Part shown: piece by piece, positions 45,841 to 53,804 of the stretch
Layout: each line of letters opens with the position of its first letter
Position numbering within the stretch: the stretch's first letter is position 1
Assembly (NCBI GenBank): GCA_003339645.1
Contig: QNUV01000041.1
Location: forward strand, 682,001-746,000
Length of the DNA: 64,000 nucleotides
From: Microbacterium arborescens
Lineage (GTDB): Bacteria > Actinomycetota > Actinomycetes > Actinomycetales > Microbacteriaceae
Reading direction: 5' to 3'
The notes under the pieces: generated by a model
Databases searched by the model: none
Told to the model about the DNA's origin: nothing
Seen by the model: only the letters and a program-made list of their open reading frames with translations
Program-made: the position numbers and the translations under genes

Positions 45841-46850
45841 TGCCCGAGGGCCACTCCGTCCACCGCATCGCCCGGCAGTTCGAGCGCAACGTGGTCGGAC
45901 GCGTCGTCAGTGCGTCGAGCCCGCAGGGCCGGTTCGCGGAGGGCGCGGCGGTCCTCGACGGTCGCGAGGCGATCGAGGCGCGAGCGGTCGGCAAGCAGAT
46001 GTTCCTCGCCTTCGAGGACGACGTCTGGCTGCGCGTCCACCTCGGCATGTACGGCGCGTGGGACTTCGCAGGCGAGATCGTCGTCGACCCGACGATCGCG
46101 TCTGCGAACGGGCGGATGGGGCACACGAACCAGCGCGGCACCGAGGTCGCACCGATCTTCGACAGCGCGGGGGAGAACTCCCTCAGCTCGATCGGAGCGC
46201 CGAGACGAGCGCGCGGGCGGGTCCGCATGAGCGAACAGACCACGGGTCTCGGTGACGACGGCGCCGCAGCGGGTGACGAGGAGTGGCCTCCGCCTGTGGT
46301 CGGCCAGGTGCGCCTGCGCCTGCTCACCGATGCGACCTGCGCCGACCTCCGGGGGCCGACGGCCTGCCAGCTGCAGACGCCCGAGGAAGTGCAGGCGACG
46401 ATCGCGAAGCTCGGGCCCGATCCCTTGGTCGACGACCTCGCCGAGGGCGAGGAGCGGTTCACCGCGACGGTCCGCCGGAAGCCGACGCCGATCGGCCTGC
46501 TCCTCATGGACCAGAGCGTGGTGAGCGGGATCGGGAACGTGTACCGCGCCGAGATGCTCTTCCGAGCCCGTGTGAATCCTCATACACCGGGGCGCGACGT
46601 TCCGGAGGAGACCGTCCGGCAGCTGTGGCGCGACTGGGTCCGGCTGCTCGCGATCGGCGTCGAGACCGGCCAGATGATGACGATGGACGATCTGGACCCC
46701 GAGGCGTGGCGCCGCGCGATGGCCCACCGCGACGATCGGCACTGGGTCTACCACCGCGCGGGCCTGCCGTGCCGCATCTGCGGCACGGCGATCGTCCTCG
46801 AGGAGATGGCATCGCGCAAGCTGTACTGGTGCCCCAACTGCCAGAGATGA
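45840..46850 (+). CDS. Fpg/Nei-family DNA glycosylase
   Basis: Base-excision repair glycosylase/AP lyase of 336 residues. It begins MPEGHSVHRIARQF with catalytic Pro2 and Glu3, has the helix-two-turn-helix segment LLMDQSVVSGIGNVYRAEML, and ends in a zinc finger with CRICG and CPNCQR. Residues about 95-155 contain a low-complexity insert (GLGDDGAAAGDEEW) seen in actinobacterial Nei2-like enzymes. It sits between rpiB and paiB in a coupled run. Preference for oxidised pyrimidines is likely but not shown. Confidence 0.9.
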   Translation: MPEGHSVHRIARQFERNVVGRVVSASSPQGRFAEGAAVLDGREAIEARAVGKQMFLAFEDDVWLRVHLGMYGAWDFAGEIVVDPTIASANGRMGHTNQRGTEVAPIFDSAGENSLSSIGAPRRARGRVRMSEQTTGLGDDGAAAGDEEWPPPVVGQVRLRLLTDATCADLRGPTACQLQTPEEVQATIAKLGPDPLVDDLAEGEERFTATVRRKPTPIGLLLMDQSVVSGIGNVYRAEMLFRARVNPHTPGRDVPEETVRQLWRDWVRLLAIGVETGQMMTMDDLDPEAWRRAMAHRDDRHWVYHRAGLPCRICGTAIVLEEMASRKLYWCPNCQR

Positions 46851-46854
46851 GCGC

Positions 46855-47508
46855 ATGAGACAGAACCCGAGTTTCGCGATGACGGATGTCGCCGAGCTGC
46901 GCCGTGTGATCGATGAGCACCCTTGGGTCACGATCGTCAGCGCGGCAGCCGGCGGGCTCGTCGCCTCGCACTACGCCGTCCTCCTCGACGATGAACGCGA
47001 CGACCTCACGATCGTGGGGCACGTCGGCCGCCCGGACGACGCGCTTCTCGGGCTCGGCGAGACCGAGATGCTGGTCGTGGTCCAGGGGCCGCACGGATAC
47101 GTGTCGCCGCAGTGGTACGGCGACGTGCCGGCGGTCCCGACCTGGAACTTCGTATCGGTTCACCTCTCCGGCGTGCCCGAGATCCTCACAGCGGAGGAGA
47201 ACCTGCGCGTGCTCGAGCGTCTCGTCGACCGATTCGAGGCCGGCGTCGGCACACCGCGCGGCATGTGGTCGGCTCCGAACGACGCCGACTTCGTCGGGCG
47301 TCTCGAGCGCGGCACGGTCGGATTCCGCCTCTCGCCGTCGCGCGTCGAGGCCAAGCGCAAGCTGAGCCAGAACCGGCCGGATGCCGTGGTCGACACCATC
47401 ATCGCGCAGCTGGAGGAGGGCGCGACGCCATACGCGGACCCGCGGCTGGCCGGCGAGATGCGCCGCGCGCACGATGCGATTCGGGCGGGCCGGGAGAAGT
47501 CATCGTGA
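46855..47508 (+). CDS. FMN-binding PaiB-family protein
   Basis: Protein of 217 residues of the PaiB / FMN-binding split-barrel family. Family segments are RQNPSFAMTD at the start, PWVTIVSAAAGGLVASHYAV, the flavin-contact stretch GPHGYVSPQWYGDVPAVPTW and the C-terminal GFRLSPSRVEAKRKLSQNRP. B. subtilis PaiB affects sporulation and protease genes, but in most bacteria the role is unknown; some act as small flavoproteins. It overlaps the next gene by 4 nt. Confidence 0.85.
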   Translation: MRQNPSFAMTDVAELRRVIDEHPWVTIVSAAAGGLVASHYAVLLDDERDDLTIVGHVGRPDDALLGLGETEMLVVVQGPHGYVSPQWYGDVPAVPTWNFVSVHLSGVPEILTAEENLRVLERLVDRFEAGVGTPRGMWSAPNDADFVGRLERGTVGFRLSPSRVEAKRKLSQNRPDAVVDTIIAQLEEGATPYADPRLAGEMRRAHDAIRAGREKSS

Positions 47509-49007
47509 GCGCTCCCGCGCGCGGTGACGAGGTCGACGTCATCGCGGATGTCCGGCTGACAGGACCCGGCAGGACAGACCCCTTCGGCTCGGACGCGGTC
47601 GACGTGCACCTCGCGCGAGGAACCGTCGTCGACATCGCGCCCGCCGGTGCTCTGCCGAGGCGCGGTGGGGTGCTCGACGCGTCCGGCGGATGGCTGCTTC
47701 CCGGGCTCTGGGACCACCATGTCCACACCGTTCAGTGGGCGCTGGCGGCCCGGCGCGTCGATCTCGAAGGCATCTCGAGCGCTGCCGAGGCGGCCGCCGT
47801 GATGGGGCGTACGGGCCCGGACCACGATGGTCGGCGGATCGGCTCGGGCTTCCGCGACGCACTCTGGCCGGATCGGCCCTCCCTCGAGATGCTCGACGCG
47901 GTGACCGGCGACGCGCCGACGTATCTGATCAACTCCGATGTGCACAGCGTGTGGCTCAACAGCGCGGCGCTCCGACGCGAGGGGATGTCGGCACCCGACG
48001 GTGTACTGCGCGAGGAACCCGCGTTCGAGATCTCACGCCGGTTGAACGCCCTCGACCCGTCTCTTGCCGACGCGGCGGTGATGGAAGCGATGTCCGCCGC
48101 GGCCGCCCGCGGCGTGGTCGGCATCGTCGACCTCGACATGGCGTGGAACGCCGAGGCCTGGGCTCGTCGCCTCGCACGCGGATTCGACGCCGTGCGCGTG
48201 TCGTTCGGCGTCTACGCCAGCATGCTCGAGAGGGCGATCTCCGCCGGCCTGGAGACCGGCGACACGATCGACCCGGCCGGGCTCGTACGGATGGGGCCGT
48301 TCAAGGTCATCACCGACGGTTCGCTGGGCACGCGGACCGCGGCGTGCTCCCATCACTACCCAGGAGCCGAGACCGACTTCGGGGTCATGACGGTGCCTCC
48401 GGACGAGCTCGTCGCGCTGATGCGGCGGGCCACCGGCGCCGGTATCTCCTGCGCGGTGCACGCGATCGGCGACGTCGCGAACTCCCACGCCCTCGACGCC
48501 TTCGCCACGACGGGCGCCACCGGCACGATCGAGCACGCTCAGCTGGTCGCCCACGCCGATATGCCTCGTTTCGCGCGTCTCGGTGTCGGAGCCAGCATCC
48601 AGCCCTCGCACGCTGTGGACGACCGCGAGATGGCCGAGGAATTCTGGGCCGGGCAGACCGCGGTCGGCTACCCGATGCGCGAGCTCGTCGATGCGGGCGC
48701 GAATCTGCTGCTGGGCTCGGACGCGCCGGTCGCTCACCTCGACCCGTGGACCACGATGTCCGACGCGGTGTTCCGCACGCGAGACGAACGCGAGCCGTGG
48801 CGACCCCACCAGCGGATCTCCGCCGCGGTTGCTCTCGCGGCTTCCACCGCGGGCGGCTCCGAGACCGGCTCTGCGATCGAGCCCGGTGCCGTCGCCGATC
48901 TCGTCGTCGTCGACCGCGACCCGCTCGCCGCTTCCGCCCCGGCCGCCTTGCGGGCGACCGCCGTGGAAGCGACTCTGCTCGCCGGTCGCATGACGCACAT
49001 CGGCTGA
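47505..49007 (+). CDS. amidohydrolase family protein (YtcJ/exoenzyme-regulatory type)
   Basis: TIM-barrel hydrolase of 500 residues. The metal motif LWDHHVHTVQWAL, a KVITDGSLGTRTAAC segment, CAVHAIGDVANSHALDAF, IEHAQLVAHADMPRFARLG and NLLLGSDAPVAHLDPW place it with YtcJ-like amidohydrolases, whose natural substrates are mostly unknown. GTG at 47505 lies in a GTGA overlap with the PaiB gene. A long stem-loop follows before the convergent dps gene. Confidence 0.83.
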   Translation: MSAPARGDEVDVIADVRLTGPGRTDPFGSDAVDVHLARGTVVDIAPAGALPRRGGVLDASGGWLLPGLWDHHVHTVQWALAARRVDLEGISSAAEAAAVMGRTGPDHDGRRIGSGFRDALWPDRPSLEMLDAVTGDAPTYLINSDVHSVWLNSAALRREGMSAPDGVLREEPAFEISRRLNALDPSLADAAVMEAMSAAAARGVVGIVDLDMAWNAEAWARRLARGFDAVRVSFGVYASMLERAISAGLETGDTIDPAGLVRMGPFKVITDGSLGTRTAACSHHYPGAETDFGVMTVPPDELVALMRRATGAGISCAVHAIGDVANSHALDAFATTGATGTIEHAQLVAHADMPRFARLGVGASIQPSHAVDDREMAEEFWAGQTAVGYPMRELVDAGANLLLGSDAPVAHLDPWTTMSDAVFRTRDEREPWRPHQRISAAVALAASTAGGSETGSAIEPGAVADLVVVDRDPLAASAPAALRATAVEATLLAGRMTHIG

Positions 49008-49037
49008 CGCCGGCTCGACCGGATCTGCCGCGAGAAC

Positions 49038-49105
49038 GACGAAACGGCGCGGCGATCGGTGGGGCGCGCTGTGCTGCCCGGGTCCGATCGACGCGCCGTT
49101 CCGTC
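49038..49105. terminator. bipartite hairpin between amidohydrolase and dps genes
   Basis: GACGAAACGGCGCG (49038-49051) pairs with 49092-49105 with one mismatch, and inside it CGATCGG (49053-49059) pairs perfectly with 49084-49090. It lies between two convergent genes and probably stops both transcripts. Confidence 0.6.
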
Positions 49106-49116
49106 GGCGCCGGGAA

Positions 49117-49602
49117 TTACTCGGCGAGGTGCGCGAGCAGGAACCAGCGGTCCTTGTCGACGCCGCGCTTGATCTCGATCGCGACATCCTGGCTCGACAG
49201 GTCGACCTCGTCGAGGCCGTCGATCGCGGCCTGCAGGTCGACGAGAGCTGCGTCGATGTCGGACACGATGGCCTTGATCTCGTCCTGCCACTGCGCGAAA
49301 CCGGCGGGGACGGCGGTGCTGGTCTTGTCGGCCATGGTCGAGACTCGGGAGTCGATCGGCAGGCCCAGGGCGACGATGCGCTCGGCGGCGGTGTCCGCGT
49401 AGTCCTGCGCGTGGGCGACGACCGAGTCGAGCAGCTCGTGGATCGCGATGAAGTTCGAGCCGCGGACGTTCCAGTGCGCCTGCTTGCCGTTGACGACCAG
49501 CGCCTGCATCTTGTGCACGACCGGGGTGAGGAACTGCGCGGCAGCGGCGGCGACCTCGGGGTCGGCGGTGAGGGCGGGGGTGGTGATGTTGGTGTCGGTC
49601 AT
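49117..49602 (-). CDS. dps: Dps-family ferritin-like protein
   Basis: Dodecameric ferritin-like protein of 161 residues that oxidises iron with peroxide and may shield DNA. The ferroxidase residues lie in QAHWNVRGSNFIAIHELLDS (His43, His55, Asp59) and DYADTAAERI (Asp70, Glu74). The short N-terminal tail has no lysine cluster, so DNA binding is uncertain. AAGGAG lies ahead of the ATG at 49602; upstream in-frame ATG is disfavoured. A palindrome overlaps the putative promoter. Confidence 0.93.
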   Translation of the reverse strand: MTDTNITTPALTADPEVAAAAAQFLTPVVHKMQALVVNGKQAHWNVRGSNFIAIHELLDSVVAHAQDYADTAAERIVALGLPIDSRVSTMADKTSTAVPAGFAQWQDEIKAIVSDIDAALVDLQAAIDGLDEVDLSSQDVAIEIKRGVDKDRWFLLAHLAE

Positions 49603-49644
49603 GTCTGCGCTCCTTCTGGCAGGTCGTGGCCTGCATCTGTCCAA

Positions 49645-49672
49645 ACGCTACTCACGCCGGAACATTCCGCAA
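49645..49672 (-). promoter_or_regulatory. dps promoter with overlapping palindrome
   Basis: Minus-strand TTGCGG (49672-49667) and TAGCGT (49650-49645) with a 16-bp spacer form a promoter. CGGAACATTCCG (49658-49669) is a perfect palindrome with a 2-nt centre covering the -35 edge and spacer, so it may bind a stress or iron regulator. Confidence 0.45.
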
Positions 49673-49699
49673 GCAAGAGAAGGCTGGGCTCACCAGGGG

Positions 49700-49705
49700 T
49701 AACGT
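49700..49705 (+). promoter_or_regulatory. -10 element of the gamma carbonic anhydrase gene (leaderless)
   Basis: TAACGT is six bases before the ATG at 49712. Confidence 0.4.
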
Positions 49706-49711
49706 GAGGCC

Positions 49712-50248
49712 ATGGTCGTCTCACCGAGCGCAACGATCCTGCCGCTGGGCGAGTCCCGGCCTCGTCTGCATCCGACGGTCTTCGTCGCGGACGGAGCTCG
49801 GCTGGTGGGCGATGTGACCGTCGGCGAGCTGTCGAGCATCTGGTACAACGCCGTCGTCCGCGGTGATCGCTCGCGCATCGCGATCGGTGACCGCAGCAAT
49901 GTTCAGGACGGCGTCGTGATTCATGTCGATGCGCGATCGCCCGCCCGGATCGGTGATGACGTCTCCATCGGTCACAACGCCGTCGTCCACGGATGCACGG
50001 TGGAGGACGGCTGCCTCATCGGTATGAACAGCACAGTGCTGAGCGGAGCCGTGATCGGGGCCGGGTCCCTCGTCGCCGGGGGAGCCGTCGTCCTCGAGGG
50101 GACGGTCGTCCCGCCGGGGTCTCTCGCGGCCGGCGTGCCCGCGAAGGTGCGCCGTGCTCTGACGGAGGACGAGCGGGACGGGCTCCGACGGAACGCTGCG
50201 ACCTACCTGGAGCTGGCCGCCGAGCACGGGACCGTCAGGGCCGAATGA
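49712..50248 (+). CDS. gamma carbonic anhydrase-like hexapeptide-repeat protein
   Basis: Left-handed beta-helix protein of 178 residues of the gamma carbonic anhydrase family (YrdA/PaaY-like). Hexapeptide repeats run from about residue 30 to 140. The metal-site segments SIWYNAVVRGDRSRIAIGDR, NVQDGVVIHVD and SIGHNAVVHGCTVEDG keep the three histidines. Carbonic anhydrase activity is possible, but many members act as acyltransferase-like or unknown proteins. An 11-bp terminator hairpin follows immediately. Confidence 0.88.
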   Translation: MVVSPSATILPLGESRPRLHPTVFVADGARLVGDVTVGELSSIWYNAVVRGDRSRIAIGDRSNVQDGVVIHVDARSPARIGDDVSIGHNAVVHGCTVEDGCLIGMNSTVLSGAVIGAGSLVAGGAVVLEGTVVPPGSLAAGVPAKVRRALTEDERDGLRRNAATYLELAAEHGTVRAE

Positions 50249-50251
50249 AAA

Positions 50252-50280
50252 ACTCCTCCTCGCCTGAGACGAGGAGGAGT
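50252..50280 (+). terminator. terminator after the gamma carbonic anhydrase gene
   Basis: ACTCCTCCTCG (50252-50262) and CGAGGAGGAGT (50270-50280) form an 11-bp perfect stem with a 7-nt loop. An A-run precedes it (TGAAAAA), giving a T tail for the minus-strand direction, so it can also terminate the convergent tRNA-Gly transcript. Confidence 0.8.
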
Positions 50281-50285
50281 ATGGG

Positions 50286-50356
50286 AGGGGCTGACGAGAA
50301 TCGAACTCGCATCATCTGTTTGGAAGACAGAGGCTTTACCACTAAGCTACAGCCCC
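50286..50356 (-). tRNA. tRNA-Gly (anticodon TCC)
   Basis: Acceptor GGGGCTG/CAGCCCC, anticodon loop CTTCCAA, T-arm CGAGTTCGATTCTCG, 71 nt with a short D-loop typical of tRNA-Gly. CCA is not encoded. TAGACT at 50431-50426 on the minus strand is the likely -10, with a long leader containing CATCCGA/TCGGATG (50358-50377). Confidence 0.96.
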
Positions 50357-50425
50357 GCATCCGACCTGGATCGGATGTGGATCGCCGTTGCGCTGAGAAC
50401 GGTGTCCAGCGCTGGCAACTCGAAC

Positions 50426-50452
50426 AGTCTAGCGGACTCCGTCGGCTAGACT
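50426..50452. promoter_or_regulatory. divergent tRNA promoters within an inverted repeat
   Basis: AGTCTAGC (50426-50433) and GCTAGACT (50445-50452) are perfect inverted repeats. Each arm is a TAGACT -10 element facing outwards, the left for tRNA-Gly and the right for tRNA-Pro. Confidence 0.5.
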
Positions 50453-50490
50453 GACCACGGCCGTTTTCCGACGCACGTGTGCTGCGCGCC

Positions 50491-50564
50491 CGGGGCGTAG
50501 CTCAGCTTGGTAGAGCGCCCGCTTTGGGAGCGGGAGGCCGCAGGTTCAAATCCTGTCGCCCCGA
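50491..50564 (+). tRNA. tRNA-Pro (anticodon TGG)
   Basis: Acceptor CGGGGCG/CGCCCCG, D-arm CTCAGCTTGGTAGAG, anticodon loop TTTGGGA, T-arm CAGGTTCAAATCCTG. CCA is not encoded. TAGACT at 50447-50452 is the likely -10. The trigger factor gene follows 71 bp downstream. Confidence 0.97.
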
Positions 50565-50635
50565 CAACGGCCCCACGAACCCAGACCACCGAACGGACGC
50601 GCGTGTGCGCGGCCGGATAAAGGAGAACGACAGGC

Positions 50636-52165
50636 ATGGTCACCAGCACCGTCGAGACGCTCAGCCCCACGCGGGTGAAGCTCCACATCACGGTCAGCCC
50701 GGACGAGCTGAAGCCGAGCATCACCCACGCGTACGAGCACATCGCTCAGGACGTGCAGATCCCCGGCTTCCGCAAGGGCAAGGTGCCCGCTCCCATCATC
50801 GACCAGCGTGTCGGCCGCGGTGCGGTCATCGAGCACGCGGTCAGCGAGGGCCTCGACGGCTTCTACCGCGAAGCCGTCACCGCGAACGAGCTGCGCGTCC
50901 TCGGGCGCCCGTCGGCCGAGGTCGTCGACTGGCCCAGCGACAAGGACTTCTCCGGCGACCTGAAGGTCGAGGTCGAGGTCGACGTCCGTCCCGAGTTCGA
51001 GCTTCCCGCCTACGAGGACATCACCATCGAGGTCGAGCCCGTCGCCACCGACGACGCCGCGATCGACGAGGAGCTCGACCGCCTGCGCGGTCGTTTCGGC
51101 ACGCTCGTCACCGTCGACCGTCCCGCTGCGAAGGGCGATTTCGTCGAGCTCGACCTCGTCGCGACGATCGACGGCAACGAGATCGACCGCGCCGAGGGCG
51201 TGTCGTACGAGGTCGGCTCCGGCGAGCTGCTCGAGGGCATCGATGAGGCCATCGAGTCGCTCACCGCCGGCGAGGACACGACCTTCCGCTCGAAGCTGGT
51301 CGGCGGCGACCACGCCGGCGAAGAGGCCGAGGTCGCCGTCACGGTCAAGGCCGTCAAGGAGCGCGAGCTTCCCGAGGCCGACGACGACTTCGCCCAGATG
51401 GCGAGCGAGTTCGACACCATCGCCGAGCTGCGCGACAGCCTCGCCGAGCGGGTCTCTCAGCAGAGCGTCTTCACGCAGGGCGCCGCTGCTCGCGAGAAGC
51501 TCGTCGACGCCCTCCTCGAGAAGGTCGAGATCCCGGTTCCGGCCGGACTCGTCGAGGACGAGGTCCACGCGCACCTCGAAGGCGAGGGCCGTCTGGAGGA
51601 TGACGTGCACCGCGCCGAGGTCACCGAGGCGAGCGAGAAGCAGTTCCGCACGCAGATGGTCCTCGACAAGATCGCCGAGACCCACGAGGTGCAGGTCTCG
51701 CAGGACGAGCTGACCCAGTACCTGATCCAGGCCTCCGCGCAGTACGGCATGGCCCCGCAGGACTTCGTCAACGCTCTCCAGCAGAACGGGCAGCTCCCGG
51801 TGATGGTCGGCGAGGTCGCCCGCAACAAGGCGCTCGCTATCGCCCTGGGCAAGGTCACGGTCGTCGACACCGACGGCAAGTCGGTCGACCTGACCGGCTT
51901 CATCACCGTCGAGGGCGAGGAGTCCGCCGCTGACGAGGTCGTCGAGGAGGCGCAGGAGATCGCCGACGAGGCCGCCGACGCCGACGCCGCCGAGGCGGAG
52001 GAGAAGCCCGCGAAGAAGGCTCCCGCGAAGAAGGCTCCCGCCAAGAAGAAGGCGGATGCGGCAGACGCGGCTCCGGCCGGCGAGGAGAAGGCTCCCGCGA
52101 AGAAGGCCCCCGCCAAGAAGGCTCCGGCCAAGAAGAAGGCCGCCGACGAGGCTGCCGCCGAGTGA
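50636..52165 (+). CDS. tig: trigger factor with Lys-Ala-Pro tail
   Basis: Ribosome-bound chaperone and peptidyl-prolyl isomerase, 509 residues against about 430-450 in most bacteria. The ribosome-docking loop is FRKGKVP in the N-terminal domain; the FKBP-like domain begins near [18 protein letters not shown], and the helical C-terminal arms follow. The last 70 residues are an acidic stretch ([20 protein letters not shown]) and then repeated [12 protein letters not shown] units, low-complexity and probably disordered. AAGGAG precedes the ATG. A 14-bp terminator hairpin follows. Confidence 0.96.
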   Translation: MVTSTVETLSPTRVKLHITVSPDELKPSITHAYEHIAQDVQIPGFRKGKVPAPIIDQRVGRGAVIEHAVSEGLDGFYREAVTANELRVLGRPSAEVVDWPSDKDFSGDLKVEVEVDVRPEFELPAYEDITIEVEPVATDDAAIDEELDRLRGRFGTLVTVDRPAAKGDFVELDLVATIDGNEIDRAEGVSYEVGSGELLEGIDEAIESLTAGEDTTFRSKLVGGDHAGEEAEVAVTVKAVKERELPEADDDFAQMASEFDTIAELRDSLAERVSQQSVFTQGAAAREKLVDALLEKVEIPVPAGLVEDEVHAHLEGEGRLEDDVHRAEVTEASEKQFRTQMVLDKIAETHEVQVSQDELTQYLIQASAQYGMAPQDFVNALQQNGQLPVMVGEVARNKALAIALGKVTVVDTDGKSVDLTGFITVEGEESAADEVVEEAQEIADEAADADAAEAEEKPAKKAPAKKAPAKKKADAADAAPAGEEKAPAKKAPAKKAPAKKKAADEAAAE

Positions 52166-52197
52166 TCTTCTGATCTCGACGGTCGCCTGACCGGAAT

Positions 52198-52229
52198 GAA
52201 GGGGCGGATGCTGCGGCATCCGCCCCTTC
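52198..52229 (+). terminator. terminator after trigger factor
   Basis: GAAGGGGCGGATGC (52198-52211) and GCATCCGCCCCTTC (52216-52229) form a 14-bp perfect stem with a 4-nt TGCG loop, followed by TGTTAT. Confidence 0.8.
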
Positions 52230-52319
52230 TGTTATCCGCGAGGACGCTCCGTCTCGGCGGGCGCGGTGACACGGGCTATGCCCACGGCGAACACGGCCGG
52301 ACGCGCGCGGCGGCGTCGG

Positions 52320-52325
52320 TAGATT
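52320..52325 (+). promoter_or_regulatory. putative -10 of the clpP1-clpP2 operon
   Basis: TAGATT lies 34 bp before the clpP1 ATG, giving a leader of about 28 nt. No convincing -35 or known ClgR-type box was recognised. Confidence 0.35.
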
Positions 52326-52359
52326 CGACACGTCACGAAACTTCGGATCAGGAGCACAC

Positions 52360-52944
52360 ATGGCTGACCCCCTCATCGCAACAAGCGTCTTCGACAGACT
52401 GCTCAAGGACCGCATCATCTGGCTCGGGTCGGAGGTGCGCGACGAGAACGCGAACGAGATCTGCGCGAAGATCCTCCTGCTCGCCGCCGAGGACTCCGAG
52501 AAGGACATCTACCTCTACATCAACTCGCCGGGTGGCTCGATCACCGCCGGCATGGCGATCTACGACACGATGCAGTTCGTCCCGAACGACATCGTCACCG
52601 TGGGCATCGGCATGGCGGCCTCGATGGGGCAGCTGCTGCTCACCGCCGGCACCAAGGGCAAGCGCTACATCACGCCCAACGCGCGGGTGCTTCTGCACCA
52701 GCCGCACGGTGGGTTCGGCGGCACGGCCAGCGACATCCAGACGCAGGCGCAGCTGATCCTCGACATGAAGCGCCGCCTCGCCGAGATCACCGCGGCGCAG
52801 ACCGGCAAGTCGGTCGAGCAGATCAACGCGGACGGCGATCGCGACCGTTGGTTCACCGCTCAGGAGGCGCTCGAGTACGGCTTCGTGGACCACATCCGCG
52901 AGTCGGCCACGGACGTGGTCGGCGGCGGCGGTACCGAGAACTGA
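52360..52944 (+). CDS. clpP: ATP-dependent Clp protease proteolytic subunit (ClpP1)
   Basis: Serine protease subunit of the ClpP barrel, 194 residues. The triad is intact: Ser88 in GMAASMGQ, His113 in LLHQPHGG and Asp162 in DRDRWF. Oxyanion segment [20 protein letters not shown] is conserved. In actinobacteria ClpP1 and ClpP2 form a mixed tetradecamer driven by ClpX or ClpC. A 23-bp gap with GAAGGAGA leads to clpP2. Confidence 0.96.
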   Translation: MADPLIATSVFDRLLKDRIIWLGSEVRDENANEICAKILLLAAEDSEKDIYLYINSPGGSITAGMAIYDTMQFVPNDIVTVGIGMAASMGQLLLTAGTKGKRYITPNARVLLHQPHGGFGGTASDIQTQAQLILDMKRRLAEITAAQTGKSVEQINADGDRDRWFTAQEALEYGFVDHIRESATDVVGGGGTEN

Positions 52945-52967
52945 TCGACCGAAGGAGAAAGACAACG

Positions 52968-53633
52968 ATGAACACACCCGCCTTCGGCCTTCCCCACGGC
53001 GCAGCGATGCCCTCGAGCCGCTACATCCTGCCGCAGTTCGAGGAGCGCACAGCCTACGGCTACAAGCGTCAGGACCCGTACAACAAGCTGTTCGAGGATC
53101 GCGTGATCTTCCTCGGCGTGCAGGTCGACGACGCGTCCGCCGACGACGTGATGGCTCAGCTGCTCGTGCTCGAGTCGCAGGACCCCGACCGCGACATCAT
53201 CATGTACATCAACTCGCCCGGCGGCTCGTTCACGGCCATGACGGCGATCTACGACACGATGCAGTACGTGTCGCCCCAGATCCAGACGGTCGTGCTGGGT
53301 CAGGCCGCGTCGGCTGCGTCCGTGCTTCTCGCGGCGGGCGCTCCCGGCAAGCGCCTGGCCCTTCCGAACGCCCGCATCCTGATCCACCAGCCCGCCGTGG
53401 GCGAGGCCGGTCACGGTCAGGCGTCGGACATCGAGATCCAGGCCGCCGAGATCCTGCGCATGCGGACGTGGCTCGAGGAGACCATGGCGCGCCACACCAA
53501 TCGCACGCAGGAGCAGGTCAACAAGGACATCGACCGCGACAAGATCCTGTCGGCGCACGAGGCGATGGAGTACGGCATCGTCGACCAGGTGCTGACGTCG
53601 CGCAAGCGCACCCCCGCCGCGATCACATCCTGA
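52968..53633 (+). CDS. clpP: ATP-dependent Clp protease proteolytic subunit (ClpP2)
   Basis: Second ClpP, 221 residues with an N-terminal extension of about 25 residues ([20 protein letters not shown]) compared with ClpP1. Ser115 in [10 protein letters not shown], His140 in [14 protein letters not shown] and Asp in [10 protein letters not shown] complete the triad. The frame is open upstream into clpP1, but ATG at 52968 with GAAGGAGA is clear. Tandem clpP1-clpP2 followed by clpX gives a full ClpXP set. Confidence 0.96.
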   Translation: MNTPAFGLPHGAAMPSSRYILPQFEERTAYGYKRQDPYNKLFEDRVIFLGVQVDDASADDVMAQLLVLESQDPDRDIIMYINSPGGSFTAMTAIYDTMQYVSPQIQTVVLGQAASAASVLLAAGAPGKRLALPNARILIHQPAVGEAGHGQASDIEIQAAEILRMRTWLEETMARHTNRTQEQVNKDIDRDKILSAHEAMEYGIVDQVLTSRKRTPAAITS

Positions 53634-53649
53634 CGGGCGCGAGTGCATC

Positions 53650-53684
53650 GCGTATGGCCCCGGCGAGCAGCCGGGGCCATACGC
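53650..53684 (+). terminator. terminator after clpP2
   Basis: GCGTATGGCCCCGGC (53650-53664) and GCCGGGGCCATACGC (53670-53684) form a 15-bp perfect stem with a 5-nt loop. It separates clpP1-clpP2 from clpX, which has its own TAGGCT (53746-53751). Confidence 0.75.
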
Positions 53685-53804
53685 GTCACTGCGGCGGTTC
53701 GACCCGAACCGTGCGCAAATCCGCGGGGATGTCTGCGGGAGAGGTTAGGCTCGGAGCACCACGCTCTCAGGTGAGCGACGGTTTCCGGCATCCAGGAGGG
53801 GTAC

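Noticed and set aside
41706-46850. A single 1714-codon open frame on the plus strand
   Set aside because: It runs antisense through the exporter ATPase, pepN and the promoter gap, with Arg/Asp/Val-rich shadow composition. Only its last 336 codons, from the ATG at 45840, are a real protein (the Fpg/Nei glycosylase).
51990-52150. DNA tandem repeat near the end of trigger factor
   Set aside because: The repeated GAAGAAGGC-type sequence is in frame and encodes the Lys-Ala-Pro tail; it is coding low complexity, not a separate repeat element.
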